Positions 19,171 to 30,325 of a DNA stretch of 64,000 bases are shown here, one piece after another. Each line of letters begins with the position of its first letter. The stretch's first letter is position 1. Below the pieces are notes generated by a model, which made no database searches, had not been told where the DNA came from, and was given only the letters and a program-made list of their open reading frames with translations. The stretch spans positions 216,490,114 through 216,554,113 of the forward strand of contig NC_061115.1 in assembly GCF_002878395.1 (NCBI RefSeq), given 5' to 3'. This DNA is from Capsicum annuum. Taxonomy: Eukaryota; Streptophyta; Magnoliopsida; Solanales; Solanaceae. Both the position numbers and the translations under genes were made by a program.

Positions 19171-21259
19171 TGTCACGACCCAAATCAAGGCCTTGGCCGT
19201 GACGGGCATCCCAAACCATGAAGGCCCGGATACCCTGATCATATACACCATTCATACACAAATAAGAAAATGCAGATTTTTTTTGGCAAAACGGAATTAT
19301 GGTCATAAATCTGATATAGATTCAATAATAGAGAAGGACCATTCAAAACCATCTAATAACATCTGAAAATCATCTGCAAAATCTCTACTACATGATTACT
19401 AACATAATCTGAAAACTGGGACAAGGCCCCCAGCAGACCAAAATCATATCTAATAATAATTGTCTGAAAGTAACAGGCCTTCTGGAATAGAGAAGGCTCA
19501 TCAACTGGACACCAGCAACTCTGTCTGATAAAATCTACTGCTTTTTTGGACCACTAGACTGAGCCTCAGAACCTGGAGGGAGGAAGGGGGTCAATACAGA
19601 TGTACTGGTATGCAGAATAATCCAAAAACTATATAAAAGGTTTTTATATAACATAAATAAGAGCTTCTATGAAACCCGTGATTGCAAAATAGTTCGAAAA
19701 CACATGGGCATGGTATAATGATTTTTCAACAACAATGTAACACTACTGAGCTAGGTGGTACACCCTACAATTTTCACCAACTGTCAAATCCTGATTGTCA
19801 CCGAGATCTGAGTATTAGTGAGGAGAGAAAGACAAACAAGATCACACAGCAGGGTGTCTCCATCCCAATCAAGTCCATGTGTCAGGGTTGGGCTTAAGAT
19901 CACAGAGCAGGGCTCCTAACCATTTGTCCCAAATAGGGAGGACACATTATTAGGTACACAAGATCACACAGCATAGTACCAAGTTTCCCATGTCGGCAAT
20001 TCATGGTTTCCAGCATAGAGTCATTTGACCCGAGCTTTCTTCAGGTAACCACCTAACTCGCATAAAGTCAAGCATTAAGCTCAATTCAATCAATCACATA
20101 TCATAATATGTAGGGTATCGTCATACCCTACTTGTAAGTCATTGGTATCACATCAATTCTCCAACTTCTCATGCCATTCACACCATGCACATATATAGGA
20201 CTTTGATACACATCACATATGCGCCATGGTTCTCAACATGTAATAGTTCAAGAAGTTTTATCATTTATGAGTAATATCATATCAATTTCAAAACTAATGC
20301 TCTCAATAGTTTAACACAAGTATAATATGGGGTATAAGACATTATCATGGGGGATTTAAAGAATTCACAATCAATACACATTACATCCTTTCAAAATTCA
20401 GATCACATATTCACAATTCAACCATGAACATATATTCAAATAGACAACCCCATGATATTTCAATATTTATTTCAAAACCGTATCACAAAACAAGTTATTG
20501 GTATTAAAATGAAAACCCCAGTTGTAATAATATATATATACTTGTATAAATTTAAAGTCTTGTATGAATTCTTTCAAAAGCATGCCCATGAAATTTAGGA
20601 CAACCCCACGTACCTCCATATAAGAAATAAACGGATGTTTCTTGATGCCCACGGCTTGTGGATTTCAAATATCTAATTGATTTTGAAAACCCACGGTTGA
20701 ATCTTGAGTTATTTGGGATTCTTGTTTGAAACCCTAGAGAGTGTTCTTGATGATTTTTGGTGCAAGTATGAATAATGTGCTTAATTCGGGTAAAAATCTT
20801 GTGTTTAAGATTATAAGGGCATGGAAAATACCTAAAACACCCTTAATGAGACGGAGTCTAGATGCTGAAAAATTCTCAGGCGTGCAGCAGACCATGCGTC
20901 GCATGCTCTATCCCACCGCACTGGAGCATGCGACGCATGCTATATTGCATGCTGCCACCGTGCGTTGGACCATGCGACGCACGCATATCGCATGGTGCTA
21001 CTGTTTTGGGCATCCAAACATGCCCTAAACGAGGTCCAAAAATTTCGAACTCACCCGAGATGTTCTATAGGCTTGCCCCATCTCAACGCAATAAAAAAAT
21101 CTAAAATCCGAGGTCAGGAAGGTCCAAAATAAATTCCCCGAAGTTTAGAAGCTAAAAATAATTCTATGTCTTTTCTTACACTTAGAAAATTTTCAAGCTC
21201 TTAACTCAACAAGCACACTATTACAATATAATACATGAAGAATTTTACGGGGTGTTACA
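19171..21259 (-). repeat. 5' LTR of gypsy 1
   Basis: Full length at 2089 bp, with TGTAACACCCCG at the outer (21259) end and GGGTCGTGACA at the inner end. It includes a GC-rich block at 20880-21000 with a perfect 16-bp inverted repeat (20893-20908 and 20924-20939). Its inner half matches the LTRs of the element at 28044-36876, for example GGTTCTGAGGCTCAGTCTAG. Confidence 0.9.
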
Positions 21260-21385
21260 GTTGGGGAAGGGCGGCCCCACCATAAGAGTATAGTGTACGC
21301 AACCTTACTTTGCATTTGTGCTAGATGTTTCCAAGACTTGAACACTTGACCTTCTGGTCATATGACAACAACTTTACCAATTTCC
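21260..21385 (-). mobile_element. Au-like SINE truncated by gypsy 1 insertion
   Basis: GGGGAAGGGCGGCCCCACCA, then GTGTACGCAACCTTACTTTG, then CTTGAACACTTGACCTTCTG and CAACTTTACCAATT is the antisense of the SINE at 4923-5105. The outer part is missing exactly at the LTR border, so gypsy 1 inserted into this SINE. Confidence 0.75.
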
Positions 21386-21945
21386 AACTGTTAATGATTA
21401 TATAATCTCTACATAACTGATACGGTGTTTGGTTTCCAGTAGTAAATTCCATTGTACGTAACTTAAATTTATGGGTTCTCAAGTCAAAATATTTATAGAT
21501 ATTCAGTGATTTCTTAATATATATATATAGGATCTGTCACAAACTATTAGATTCAGATGGTGAATCCATAAACCAACATTGTAAATCCGCCCATGTATGT
21601 TCTACTATTTCTGTTGTCAATTAAGTGAATCCATAAAACCAACATTGTAAATCTGCCCATGTATGTTCTAATATTTCTGTTGTCAATTAAATGGATTATT
21701 GCAAATTGTTTTCATGCCATTCTTGACCAGGAGAATTAACTGTTAGTGCATGTCATGTAACCTGATAGCGTAGAAATTATTTTCAACATAACGTAAACTT
21801 TTGCCTAAGGTTTTCTACTTCATAGATAATAATGGTGGAGATGTTCATACTGACAATATATAGTTTCAATGATGGATAAGGCGGTTAATGGTTTGCATTA
21901 TTAAGTCATTTTTGCTATAAATGTAAACTCACATTTGAATCTTGG
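21386..21945. other. Intergenic, no gene; small tandem duplication
   Basis: AT-rich DNA. It contains the 65-bp duplication at 21560-21690 and TATAGTTTCAATGATGGATA at 21859, which recurs at about 27690. Confidence 0.5.
21560..21690. repeat. 65-bp tandem duplication
   Basis: TGAATCCATAAA(A)CCAACA through TTCTGTTGTCAATTAA occurs twice in direct order with a 65-bp offset and only a few differences. Confidence 0.85.
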
Positions 21946-21949
21946 TCTC

Positions 21950-22405
21950 CTAGAATTTTCACCCACTTCAACGTTCGATGCGTATTTGTAATTTTTCGGA
22001 ATTCAATTACTAACACTTGAAATCGATGTCTCTGCTCATGTTCTTGAACTGCACTAGTCTTTTTCTTACATATTACAAATGTATATCGTGTGTTCAGTAC
22101 AAGGAACATAACAGGAAATTTTACACAAGAGATGCAACCGATGAAATAGGCAGTACACTAAGTGATTTATTCCAATTTGTTGAGAGTTACATGGTACATG
22201 TGTTGGAGGTTTTGGGTGGGGGGGTGGGGGGTGGGGGGGTTAGATAGCAAATACTCATAGAATTAGTCGAGGTGCAGACGTGACACTTGTATCTCTCTCT
22301 ACACTTCTTTTTCGAGAAGATACATGACCCACACACAGTAAAGGGTGGTCAGTTCAGCATCTTATTATGTATATATATGTCAAAAATACTTTTTGTACGT
22401 CTAGA
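21950..22405. repeat. Duplicated 3' flank of ankyrin copies C and E (copy 1)
   Basis: TTTCACCCACTTCAACGTT, then TTCTTACATATTACAAATGT, then CAGTACAAGGAACATAACAG and CAGTAAAGGGTGGTCAGTTC align with 37190-37610. Both lie directly downstream of minus-strand PGG exons, so the duplicated unit covers gene plus flank. Confidence 0.8.
22214..22239 (+). repeat. G-run tract with G-quadruplex potential
   Basis: Four G runs of 3, 7, 6 and 7 bases are separated by single T bases. The paralogous flank near 37448 has only GGGGG and GGGG, so the tract expanded in this copy. Confidence 0.85.
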
Positions 22406-23943
22406 TTATTTTTTTACCAGACTTATCCAGCATACTGGCCTCAGCACAGCCCATATAATGAAAGAGATGCAACTGATGCCACAGACAGTAACAGCGAGAC
22501 CAACTGAATGTGCTAAAGTAGCATACATACCAGTTACAAAAGCAATGACAACTCCTGACATTGCCACAAGCTGCGATCTAGCTCCAACTTTACTGAGAGA
22601 CCACAAATAACCAAAATCCTGATTGGACAACGGACGAGGATTTGTCGCCATATAGAAGTAGCTGAATATAGCACTATCGGAGCAGCAAAGGCAATGGCAT
22701 CCGTTATAACAAATGCACGGAATGATGCTTTTTTTATTAGAACTGCCATCCCCTTATTAGGCTATTGTCATGGCTTTCAAATCCTCCCGGTAATGTAAAA
22801 CCAGCTGCAAAGGTGACTGTGACTAATAAAGTAGCCACAACTAGTTCCTTAGCTTTTTATCTTATCTCCACTGGCTGCAATGTAAATTGCTGTTATCCAG
22901 TCATTCTCACTACCTGCTGGAAGGTAGGCTAAGGATCTTCTCCACCCAAGCATATCGGAAACTACTTCTTTCAATCCTAAAAGAGCAGCAAAGTGCAGCG
23001 CATTCCAACCCCCCACGTCAGGTTCCTCACACAACGATCTATTCTATTGCATTAGCAATCTCGCACAATCTGGATGCATGTGTCAAATATGATGATGATA
23101 AAGAGTTAAATCAACAAAAATTTAGACTCCCCAGTGTAGTCTCTAAGTGGGTCTAGGAAAGGGTAGAGTGTACGCAGACTTTACCCCTACCTCAGAGGCA
23201 GAGAGGCGATTTTCGATAGACTCTCAGCTCAAGAGAAAATAGTCCAAAATAGAACACTACTACAACAAAATAATACAATAGTCAAAGTACAAGAAACAAC
23301 AGATAGTAACAAAAATCGAAAAGAGATGTTAATAGTGAGAGTAATGGCAAAAAGTTATGTACATACCCGTGTGTTCCTGAATCACTGCTGCATGCAGAGG
23401 TGTTCGATTCAATGGACCTGCAGAAGAAGTTGGATTCTTGCAGGAGTTCAAGATTTCAACCAAAGCGTCACGAAGACCAAACTCATCTGCCAGATGCATT
23501 GGTGTCTCCCGCGCCTTGTCGGATGGAAATTCGAATTCAGGATCTTCTTTCACCAACAGTCTCGCTACATCTTGATGTCGGCTACGCACGGCCTTGTGCA
23601 GGGCTGTATCGCCATTCTCATCTGTCATCCTCATGAGTGGCTCCTTATAATACTCATCTATACTAAGTAGCAAGTGGACTACTTCGATGTGACCTTCATT
23701 AGCTGCTATATGAAGTGCAGTCTCATGCTTCTTGTTCCGATGGCATAACAACGCTGGAGTAATCTTAAGGACTTCTGCCACGAAATGGGATCGGCCTTAA
23801 TAGGCCACCACATGTAAGATTGTGTTGCCCATTGGACTGACTTGGTACTCATTTTCTTCATCCCTTTTCAGATATTCAGCAAGTGAAAAATCACCATTAC
23901 TGATATTGCCTTCCACCGCAGCACTGTACAAGGCTGGATCCAT
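22406..23943 (-). pseudogene. Ankyrin-PGG pseudogene (copy C)
   Basis: Exon 1 (23943-23367) starts MDPALYSAAVEGN and has about five ankyrin repeats. An in-frame TAA sits in the first repeat (after LHVVAY), and exon 1 ends at a GTATGT donor in the same phase as the other copies. Exon 2 starts at 23069 after CCAG, has a TAG soon after, then SLCEEPDVGGWNALHFAALLG and LPAGSENDW. It breaks off at AASGD and runs almost directly into the PGG coding sequence (LVVATLLVTVTFAAG) at about 22850, so the end of exon 2, intron 2 and the start of exon 3 are deleted. The PGG part has single-base deletions near 22761 and 22688. A TS-like SINE sits in intron 1. It is clearly non-functional as a full-length gene. 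Confidence 0.9.
23155..23235 (-). mobile_element. TS-like SINE fragment in intron 1 of copy C
   Basis: GGGTAGAGTGTACGCAGACT, then TACCCCTACCTCAGAGGCAG and TCGATAGACTCTCAGCTCA is the well kept antisense 3' part of a TS SINE. Confidence 0.75.
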
Positions 23944-24196
23944 TTTCATTTCTTTTATTTGGTTTACCTAGTTCTTTGATTTCTCCGGATGAAACATTAT
24001 ATAGAAATATTCTGAACACCACATAGATCTTTGTCTTTGATAAAAAGAAAGGTATTTATTGTTTGCTTTGATCAGAAGAAAGGAATTTGTAAAGAAAAAC
24101 AAACATGAATAAAAACATCTTTTTACTATTTAAGATCTTCTTGCTATGACTCTTTTTTCCAACACAAAAAAGACTAAGTAATTGAAAATGATAGAA

Positions 24197-24346
24197 GGGC
24201 AGCCCGGTGCACTAAAGCTCCCACTATGTGCAGGGTGTATCATATGCAGCCTTATCTGGCATTTCTGTCAGAGGTTGTTTCCAACGCTTGAACCTGTAAC
24301 CTCCTAGTCACATGGCAGCAAAATCAAGATTTACCAAAATCTCTTC
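24197..24346 (-). mobile_element. Au-like SINE
   Basis: GGGCAGCCCGGTGCACTAAA is the antisense 3' end. It is followed by TCTGTCAGAGGTTGTTTCC and a B-box antisense GCTTGAACCTGTAACC, ending near ATTTACCAAAATCTC. Part of the middle is shortened. Confidence 0.75.
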
Positions 24347-24371
24347 GTATTACAAATTCAATGCTTTATAA

Positions 24372-24482
24372 TGCAGACTCTTGCAGAAATGCAATATAAG
24401 GCCACGTACAATAGACCCCTGTGGTCTGACCCTCTTCCCCGGACCCTACGCATAGCTACAATGCTTTACACTGCAATCTTTT
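24372..24482 (+). mobile_element. Au-like SINE 3' fragment
   Basis: TTGCAGAAATGCAATATAAG, then TACAATAGACCCCTGTGGTC, then CTTCCCCGGACCCTACGCAT matches the SINE body. The head is missing and the end is degenerate. It lies just beyond the oppositely oriented copy at 24197. Confidence 0.7.
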
Positions 24483-25069
24483 CTTTTGGAGAAATGACAT
24501 TTACTTTGGTGCTTAAGAAGCAACCTATGATGGTATTCTCTTGTTTTTCCTTTTTCTTTTTTTGTTCCTTTATTAACTTGTAAAGTCGAGTATGTTGCAG
24601 CTGCCTTATATTACAATTTGGCGTTGGAAGTTGATAAAGATGCTACAAGAGCAAGCTACTATAGATAATATCGCGTGTTAATAAGAAGTACCGTTGCTTT
24701 GGTGAACAAATGGGCCCTGTGATCTGAAACTTCCTACAATACTTACATAGAAACTCGCGTCTATGTTACAACCTTGACATGTTCACTGGTTTGCAGTTCT
24801 TCAACCTCTTCGTATAATGTTCTTGCGTGATAGATATGTCATCAACATCAAAATTAATATGAATTTCTTACTGTATAACATGGTCATGGTTTTTTATTTC
24901 ATTTATTAAAGATGCGTTACTTTAGAGTAAGCTATATGATGTGCGATCGGAGTGGGTTGTTTTGACATGAATGCGAAATACGGAAACATCAAAATCCCTT
25001 TCTTGTGATCAAGGCAAGCACCAGATCTCTTTATTCTTTGAGATTCATTAAGAATCTAATTAGTTTTTC

Positions 25070-25157
25070 CTATATATAATAATGTTTCATCAGAGAAAGC
25101 AAAGGACTCACAGGATTATCATTGGGAGATTTTGGATAAAACACCAAATCAAAAGGA
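25070..25157 (+). promoter_or_regulatory. Putative core promoter and 5' UTR of copy D
   Basis: CCTATATATAATAATG lies about 80 bp before the ATG and is followed by GAGAAAGCAAAGGACTCACA, shared with copy A (3145-3238) and the block at 215-330. Confidence 0.55.
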
Positions 25158-27157
25158 ATGGATCCGACCCTGTATAATGCTACGATGAGAGGCAATATCG
25201 GAGATGCCAATTTTATACTTGCTGATTATCTGAAAAGGGATGAAGAAAATGGCTACCAAGTCACTCCGAAGGGCAACACGGTCCTTCATGTCGCAGCCCT
25301 TTATGGACACTCCCATTTTGCGGCAGAAGTCCTTAAGATTACTCCGGCAATGTTATGCTGTCAAAACAAGAAAAATGAAACCGCTCTTCACATAACATCT
25401 AACGAAGGGCACACTGAAGTAGTACGTGTGCTACTTGCATGTATAGAAGATCATAATACCTAGGAGAAACTCACGAGGATGACGGATGCTAGTGGAGATA
25501 TAGCCCTGCACAAGGCTGTGCGGAGCCAACATCTAGATGTGGTTAAGTTCTTGGTGAAAGAAGATCCTGAATTTGAATTTCCGCCTAACCATGCGCAGGA
25601 GACACCACTCTATCTGGCGGCTGAATCTGGTTTTCATGATGCTTTGATTATCATCTTGAAATCCTGCAAGAAACCAACTTATGCTGCAGGTCCATCTAAT
25701 CGAACGTCGCTGCATGCAGCAGTAATTCAGGAACATAGAGGTACATAATTTTTGTTATTTGCTGTATCGATATCTAACTAAAGTTGACTTTCCAATATTT
25801 AACATCGTCTACATAAATTTAGATTAATCATGTTGATAGTCTCCCTAGGATACTCCATTAGCCTCATCAACTTATGTAGCATTCAGGTCACTTGTTATGC
25901 GACCGCTCTAAAAAACATTAATCTGCAATTTTTGTTGATGGTTTCTTAATGTCTGTTGTGCAACTGTATTTGCGAGATGATCTAACCCCTTAATTTCTCA
26001 TTTATCGTGTTGACTGTTGACACATCCAGATTGCATTAGATCACTCTGGCGATGGAATAAGCCTTTATGCGAGGAACCTGACTTATGGGGTTGGAATTCA
26101 CTGCACTATGATGTTAAATTAGGAATGGAAGACGTATTTTCTGATATACTGGTGTGGAAAAAATCCTTAGTGTACCTTCCGGCAGGCAGTGAAAATGACT
26201 GGACGACAGTAATTCACATTGCAGCCAGTGAAGGTGATGTAGACATGATCATTGAGCTATTAAATCACTGCCCTAATTGTTGGGATATGCTTAAAAGCAA
26301 CAATCAAAATGCTCTTCATGTTGCTGTATTGAACAATCAAGACAAGGTAGTCCGCTTCTTATTAGACTCTGATAAGTACGACAACCTTATTGATGAGCCA
26401 GATAGTGACGGCAACACTCCTCTCCATTTGCTTGCTGCCTCTGGTAACCATATGCCTAAATTAATAAAACATCCTAGAGCAAAAAGGACGTTGTTTAAAA
26501 AACAAAACCAGACTCCACTTGATATAGCATTGTCATGCAAAGCGACAACAAAGAACGTAAGCGGTCGCACATTTGTTTTTTAACTACTGGTTGCACTTGA
26601 GTATATGCTGGTGAAATATTGAAATACTAGTTCACTGATTATGTCAAGTGAAAGAGTGGTTCGCGTTCACTCTCAAATATTCAGCTTTTTGTCCAACTAC
26701 AAGTAGTTCCACAAAACTTCAAATACTCCTTTTCAAGTTCAACTACTATATGCTAATTATCTGAAATATCATGTTTGATACTATTTGATAGAATTTTCAG
26801 ATAACTACTGAAGTTATTTTTTTCTTGAAAGAGTAGAACAAGAATGACTTTCAAAACTTTTTGCAATCAGGATTCAGAAATCTAGCTGAATATAAACTGT
26901 ACTATTGATGAAAATAGGAGAAATTGGGGCGGGATTTGTGTAGAATTGGCCTATTTGTAAAACATGACTTTGAGCTAAAGCGGAAGTACAGGCCACTGAG
27001 GGAAGATGATCACGATAAAGCTAATAAGGCAGATCAAACAGAAGTCGAAAATATTATGAAGTCAGCTCAAATGCATGTTGTTGTGGCCACTTTGATAATG
27101 ACGATCACTTTGATAAAGAGATTTGGAAGCTCATCACTGGAGTTTGGTTCACAATAA
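25158..27157 (+). pseudogene. Ankyrin-PGG gene, best-kept copy (D), PGG truncated
   Basis: Exon 1 (25158-25740) starts MDPTLYNATMRGN and has about five ankyrin repeats. One in-frame TAG lies at 25461-25463 between repeats 2 and 3. Its donor is GAG|GTACAT, phase 1. Exon 2 (26030-26556) starts after CCAG, restores an Asp codon, is fully open and carries four further repeats (GWNSLHYDVKLG, TVIHIAASEGD, QNALHVAVLNN, GNTPLHLLAASGN). Its donor is AAC|GTAAGC. Exon 3 (26918-27157) starts after ATAG and reads LKRKYRPLREDD, then VENIMKSAQMHVVVATL. The PGG domain breaks off inside its first hydrophobic segment and the tail LIKRFGSSSLEFGSQ is unrelated. The PGG motif and three of four membrane segments are missing. 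With the TAG, no full protein is expected. Exon phases match copy A, so the splice model is firm. Confidence 0.88.
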
Positions 27158-28043
27158 TCTTGCAGTAGTGGATACTATTGTAACAATTGTATTGAACTAT
27201 TATCAATAAAATCCCAATTTTGTTCAGCTGAATCTTCGATTTCTCTATCACGATTCGATTACGATTTAAGGGACATAACATTGTACTTATTGCTTGCAAA
27301 TATATAATTCAACTATGTTTTTTAGTCCATTACATGTTATTTTAGTTATACATCCTTTATCACATGATATAACAATCTATGTAAGATCATTTTCTTCTTT
27401 TCAAATTATAAGTGGTCACATGAGATCATTTTTCCATCACCGACAATGCTATGACCCAATGTACCTTCACTAAATCCCTGACAACTACTGATGGCACATG
27501 GTTCGAAACTCGGTGGATAATGAGCCCCCTATACCCTTTTCCACTTAACTATCAGGATTTTTTCTGTTGCAAAGTTTGAACCTATCACGTGCGCCTAATT
27601 CAAAATTACGCTCTTACCACTAGATCGAAACCCTGGGTATGAATATGTTGCATGGGTTTTTGACATATGCGTTTTCAGTGTGACGTGGATATAGTTTCAG
27701 TGATGGATAAGGCGGTTAAGCTACTTGCACCTGTCCAATTTTTGATTGTTTGGTTGCTCTTTTTAAGAGTCGAGAATGTAAATGGAAAACTTCCTTTGTG
27801 AAAGACTCACGACCTGGTGGTCAGCGTAATAATAATGACATTTGACAATATGCTGCCTCTTTACTAAGAACATAGTGGAGATAGGTCATCATAAATTATA
27901 AATGCGTGCATTTGATTATCGTGATGTTTGGGACAACAAATGGTGGAGGATAAAAATCATTCTCATACTCATTTTCAAGATTTAAGGCTACTCATTTCAT
28001 ATTGTTAGCAAATACAATCATTTCCCCAGCTTAAATGCCATTC
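27158..28043. other. Intergenic flank, tRNA-derived SINE, no gene
   Basis: No coding frame stands out. It holds the SINE-like segment at 27500-27645 and a block near 27690 shared with 21859. The last five bases, CATTC, are the left target duplication of the LTR element at 28044. Confidence 0.5.
27500..27645 (-). mobile_element. tRNA-derived SINE
   Basis: On the minus strand TCTAGTGGTAAGAGCG is an A-box-like tRNA segment and ATAGGTTCAAACTTTGCA is B-box-like, about 40 bp apart. A body ends near the start of this interval. It is a different family from the Au-like copies. Confidence 0.55.
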
Positions 28044-30325
28044 TGTAACACCCCGCATTTCGGGCTAGAACGAAAACCGTCATTTCTATGCGTAGATGAT
28101 CCAAAAATCAAAAATCCTATGCAAATTTGGTATGTTAATAAATTATGTAGCGTAGGAACCTATTTGAGCATGAATTGAGATCATAGAGGTCCCCTAACTC
28201 AAGGATGAGTTGAAAGTTTTCCTATCGTTCGAGTTTGACTGAGCATCGAAACTTGGGTCAACTTCAATCAAACATAACTCTTTGTATATAATGAATTAGA
28301 GGGCCTACTATATATCAAATGAAATCTCTTCCAATTATCTTTCCAACGATACCAATTTCGCCAAAATCTGATATCTGAGCGAAAAGTTATGACCATTTTT
28401 GTGACTGAGATAGTAGCATCGCGCGATTAGCGTGCGACGCACGCTCTATCGCATGCACCCAATTTTCAGGTTCTGTTTTCACGATTTTAAGGGAAAAAGT
28501 GGTATTTTCCACTCCATATTCAGCCATAACACAGGATTAAATCCCCAAACACCAAAATAAGGTCATTCTCTCTCAAAATCACCAAAAACACTTCTTAGGA
28601 TTTCAACCAAAGATCAAAATATCTTAAGATTTCACCATGGGTTTTCAATAATTCTTTGAGATTCAAAATACCCATTGCGAGGGCTACAAGAAGCACCCAT
28701 CAATTGTTCGAATAGCATCCCTAAAGTACGAGTTCATTCAAGAGTCATAAATTAAGGTACGTGGGGTTTTCGTAAAAAAATTATGGGCAAAGAAACCTTC
28801 TTTAATTCATGCTAAAGATTTAAAAATCATGATTTTACGGAAAGGGTTTGAATTTTACCATTACTAGCATGTTTTAGAAGCTTTAATTAATATTGTTTGG
28901 TCTTTAGGCCTTCCCCCGAAGTGATTTGAAATCCTATGTATTTGTATGTATGTGTTTTAATATGATGTTTGAATTGAGAGCATGACTCACATGAATTCCC
29001 CTTTTGATATGATTTATCCCATTTTTCATGTGATATGGATTGTTTTGAAATGCATCTTGAAAAGCATGATACGGAATGTATTGATTTATACTATGACATG
29101 AATATGATTTTTGAATCAAAAGAGAGGGTTGTTTGTATTGATAAATATAGAATGTAAATATCTAATGGAAAGAGTTGCATGGTTTGACAAAGATTTCAGG
29201 ACCACCACACATTGTTATTGAAAGAATGATAATCCTTGCATAGTTTTGACTTGTGCTTTCTGAACATGAAATCTCTTATACTATTTGCATGTTTGGCTGG
29301 TCTGAATTGAGTTTTTGATGAAAGAATCATGCATGATGCATTATGGCTCAGAAATAGGACTTGCAAGTCTTGGTGTAATGACACCGACACAGATAATGCC
29401 ATGTTAATTCAGAACAAAATAGTATGCATATTTGAAATCAGATTTTCAGATTTTGAAACTACAATGATGCATGTTTCAGAACAAGCTAAAATTAGGCATA
29501 AAGAGAGCTTAGGTGGTTCCTCAAAAAAGGCACGAGGTCAGACAACTCATTGCCCAAAACCTTGATTTGCCGATCCGGGTATATTATTTTACGCTGGCCT
29601 AGTGTCCTGTGGCGTATCAGACTCAGACACTCCAACCTTTATGGAACACTTGAGTTGAGGGATTTCCCCACCTAGTCAGTGGCGGATTTCATATATCCCA
29701 TGGAATATCATACTTGTAGGGGAATGCCACCTAACTCAGAAGTAATACGAAGAATAGAATTGCATTGACAGAAAGGTTTTATGTTTTCAAAAATGCCCAT
29801 GTTTTTTGAAATTATATCTTTCATGATGTTTATGACTAGCTCTCAACTACTTTGTTTATATACAAGCTTTATTTGTCTTTCTTCGTGTACCAGTACATCT
29901 ATATTGACCCCTTCCTTCCAGGTTCTGAGGCTCAGTCTAGGGGTCCCGATAAGCAGTAGATTTTCTCCAGGCAGAAGTGCAGAGTCCTGTGGTGAGCCTT
30001 CTATATTTCAGAAAGCCTAGATATTTTAGTCATTTATCATTAGTATGTTTTGGTCTACTGGGAGCCTTGTCCCAGTTTTCAGACAGTTGGGTTTTTGCAT
30101 GTAATAGAGACTTCGCAAACTAAGTCAGATATCGTTCGAATGTTTTTTTTTAATTGCAACTTTTATTATGATTTGAATTCAGATTTAATGACCATGTTTC
30201 CGTTGAAGTATATATTTCCACATTATTTTTTTGAATAGTGTATGTGATTACAAGTTAGAAGGGCATTCAAGCCTTCATGGTTTGGGATGTTCATCACGGC
30301 TAGGGCCCCAGTTCGGGTCGTGACA
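28044..30325 (+). repeat. 5' LTR of the non-autonomous element
   Basis: It pairs with 34590-36876. Over the first 170 bp about one base in fourteen differs by eye, so the insertion is not recent. A small GC-rich CGCGCGATTAGCGTGCGACG block is at about 28420. Confidence 0.9.

Larger units (their letters stand above)
10394..21259 (-). mobile_element. Ty3/gypsy element 1 (Tekay-like chromovirus), defective
   Basis: The order read on the minus strand is 5' LTR (19171-21259), primer site, gag with zinc knuckles, protease, RT, RNase H, integrase with chromodomain, polypurine tract and 3' LTR (10394-11632). The integrase tail with EEEPIAILDRHVRRLRSK is typical of Tekay/Del chromoviruses. The RT is split by a solo LTR at 14374-16937, and stops occur in most domains. 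The 3' LTR lacks the part matching 19171-20018, so the outer end was lost together with the left flank. The right end lies inside a SINE (21260-21385). Confidence 0.9.
23944..25069. other. Intergenic between copies C and D, with SINEs
   Basis: Copies C and D are divergent, and this stretch holds both putative promoters. A TATA-like TTTCTATATAATG on the minus strand lies near 23995-24010. Two SINE copies lie at 24197-24482. No gene was found. Confidence 0.55.
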
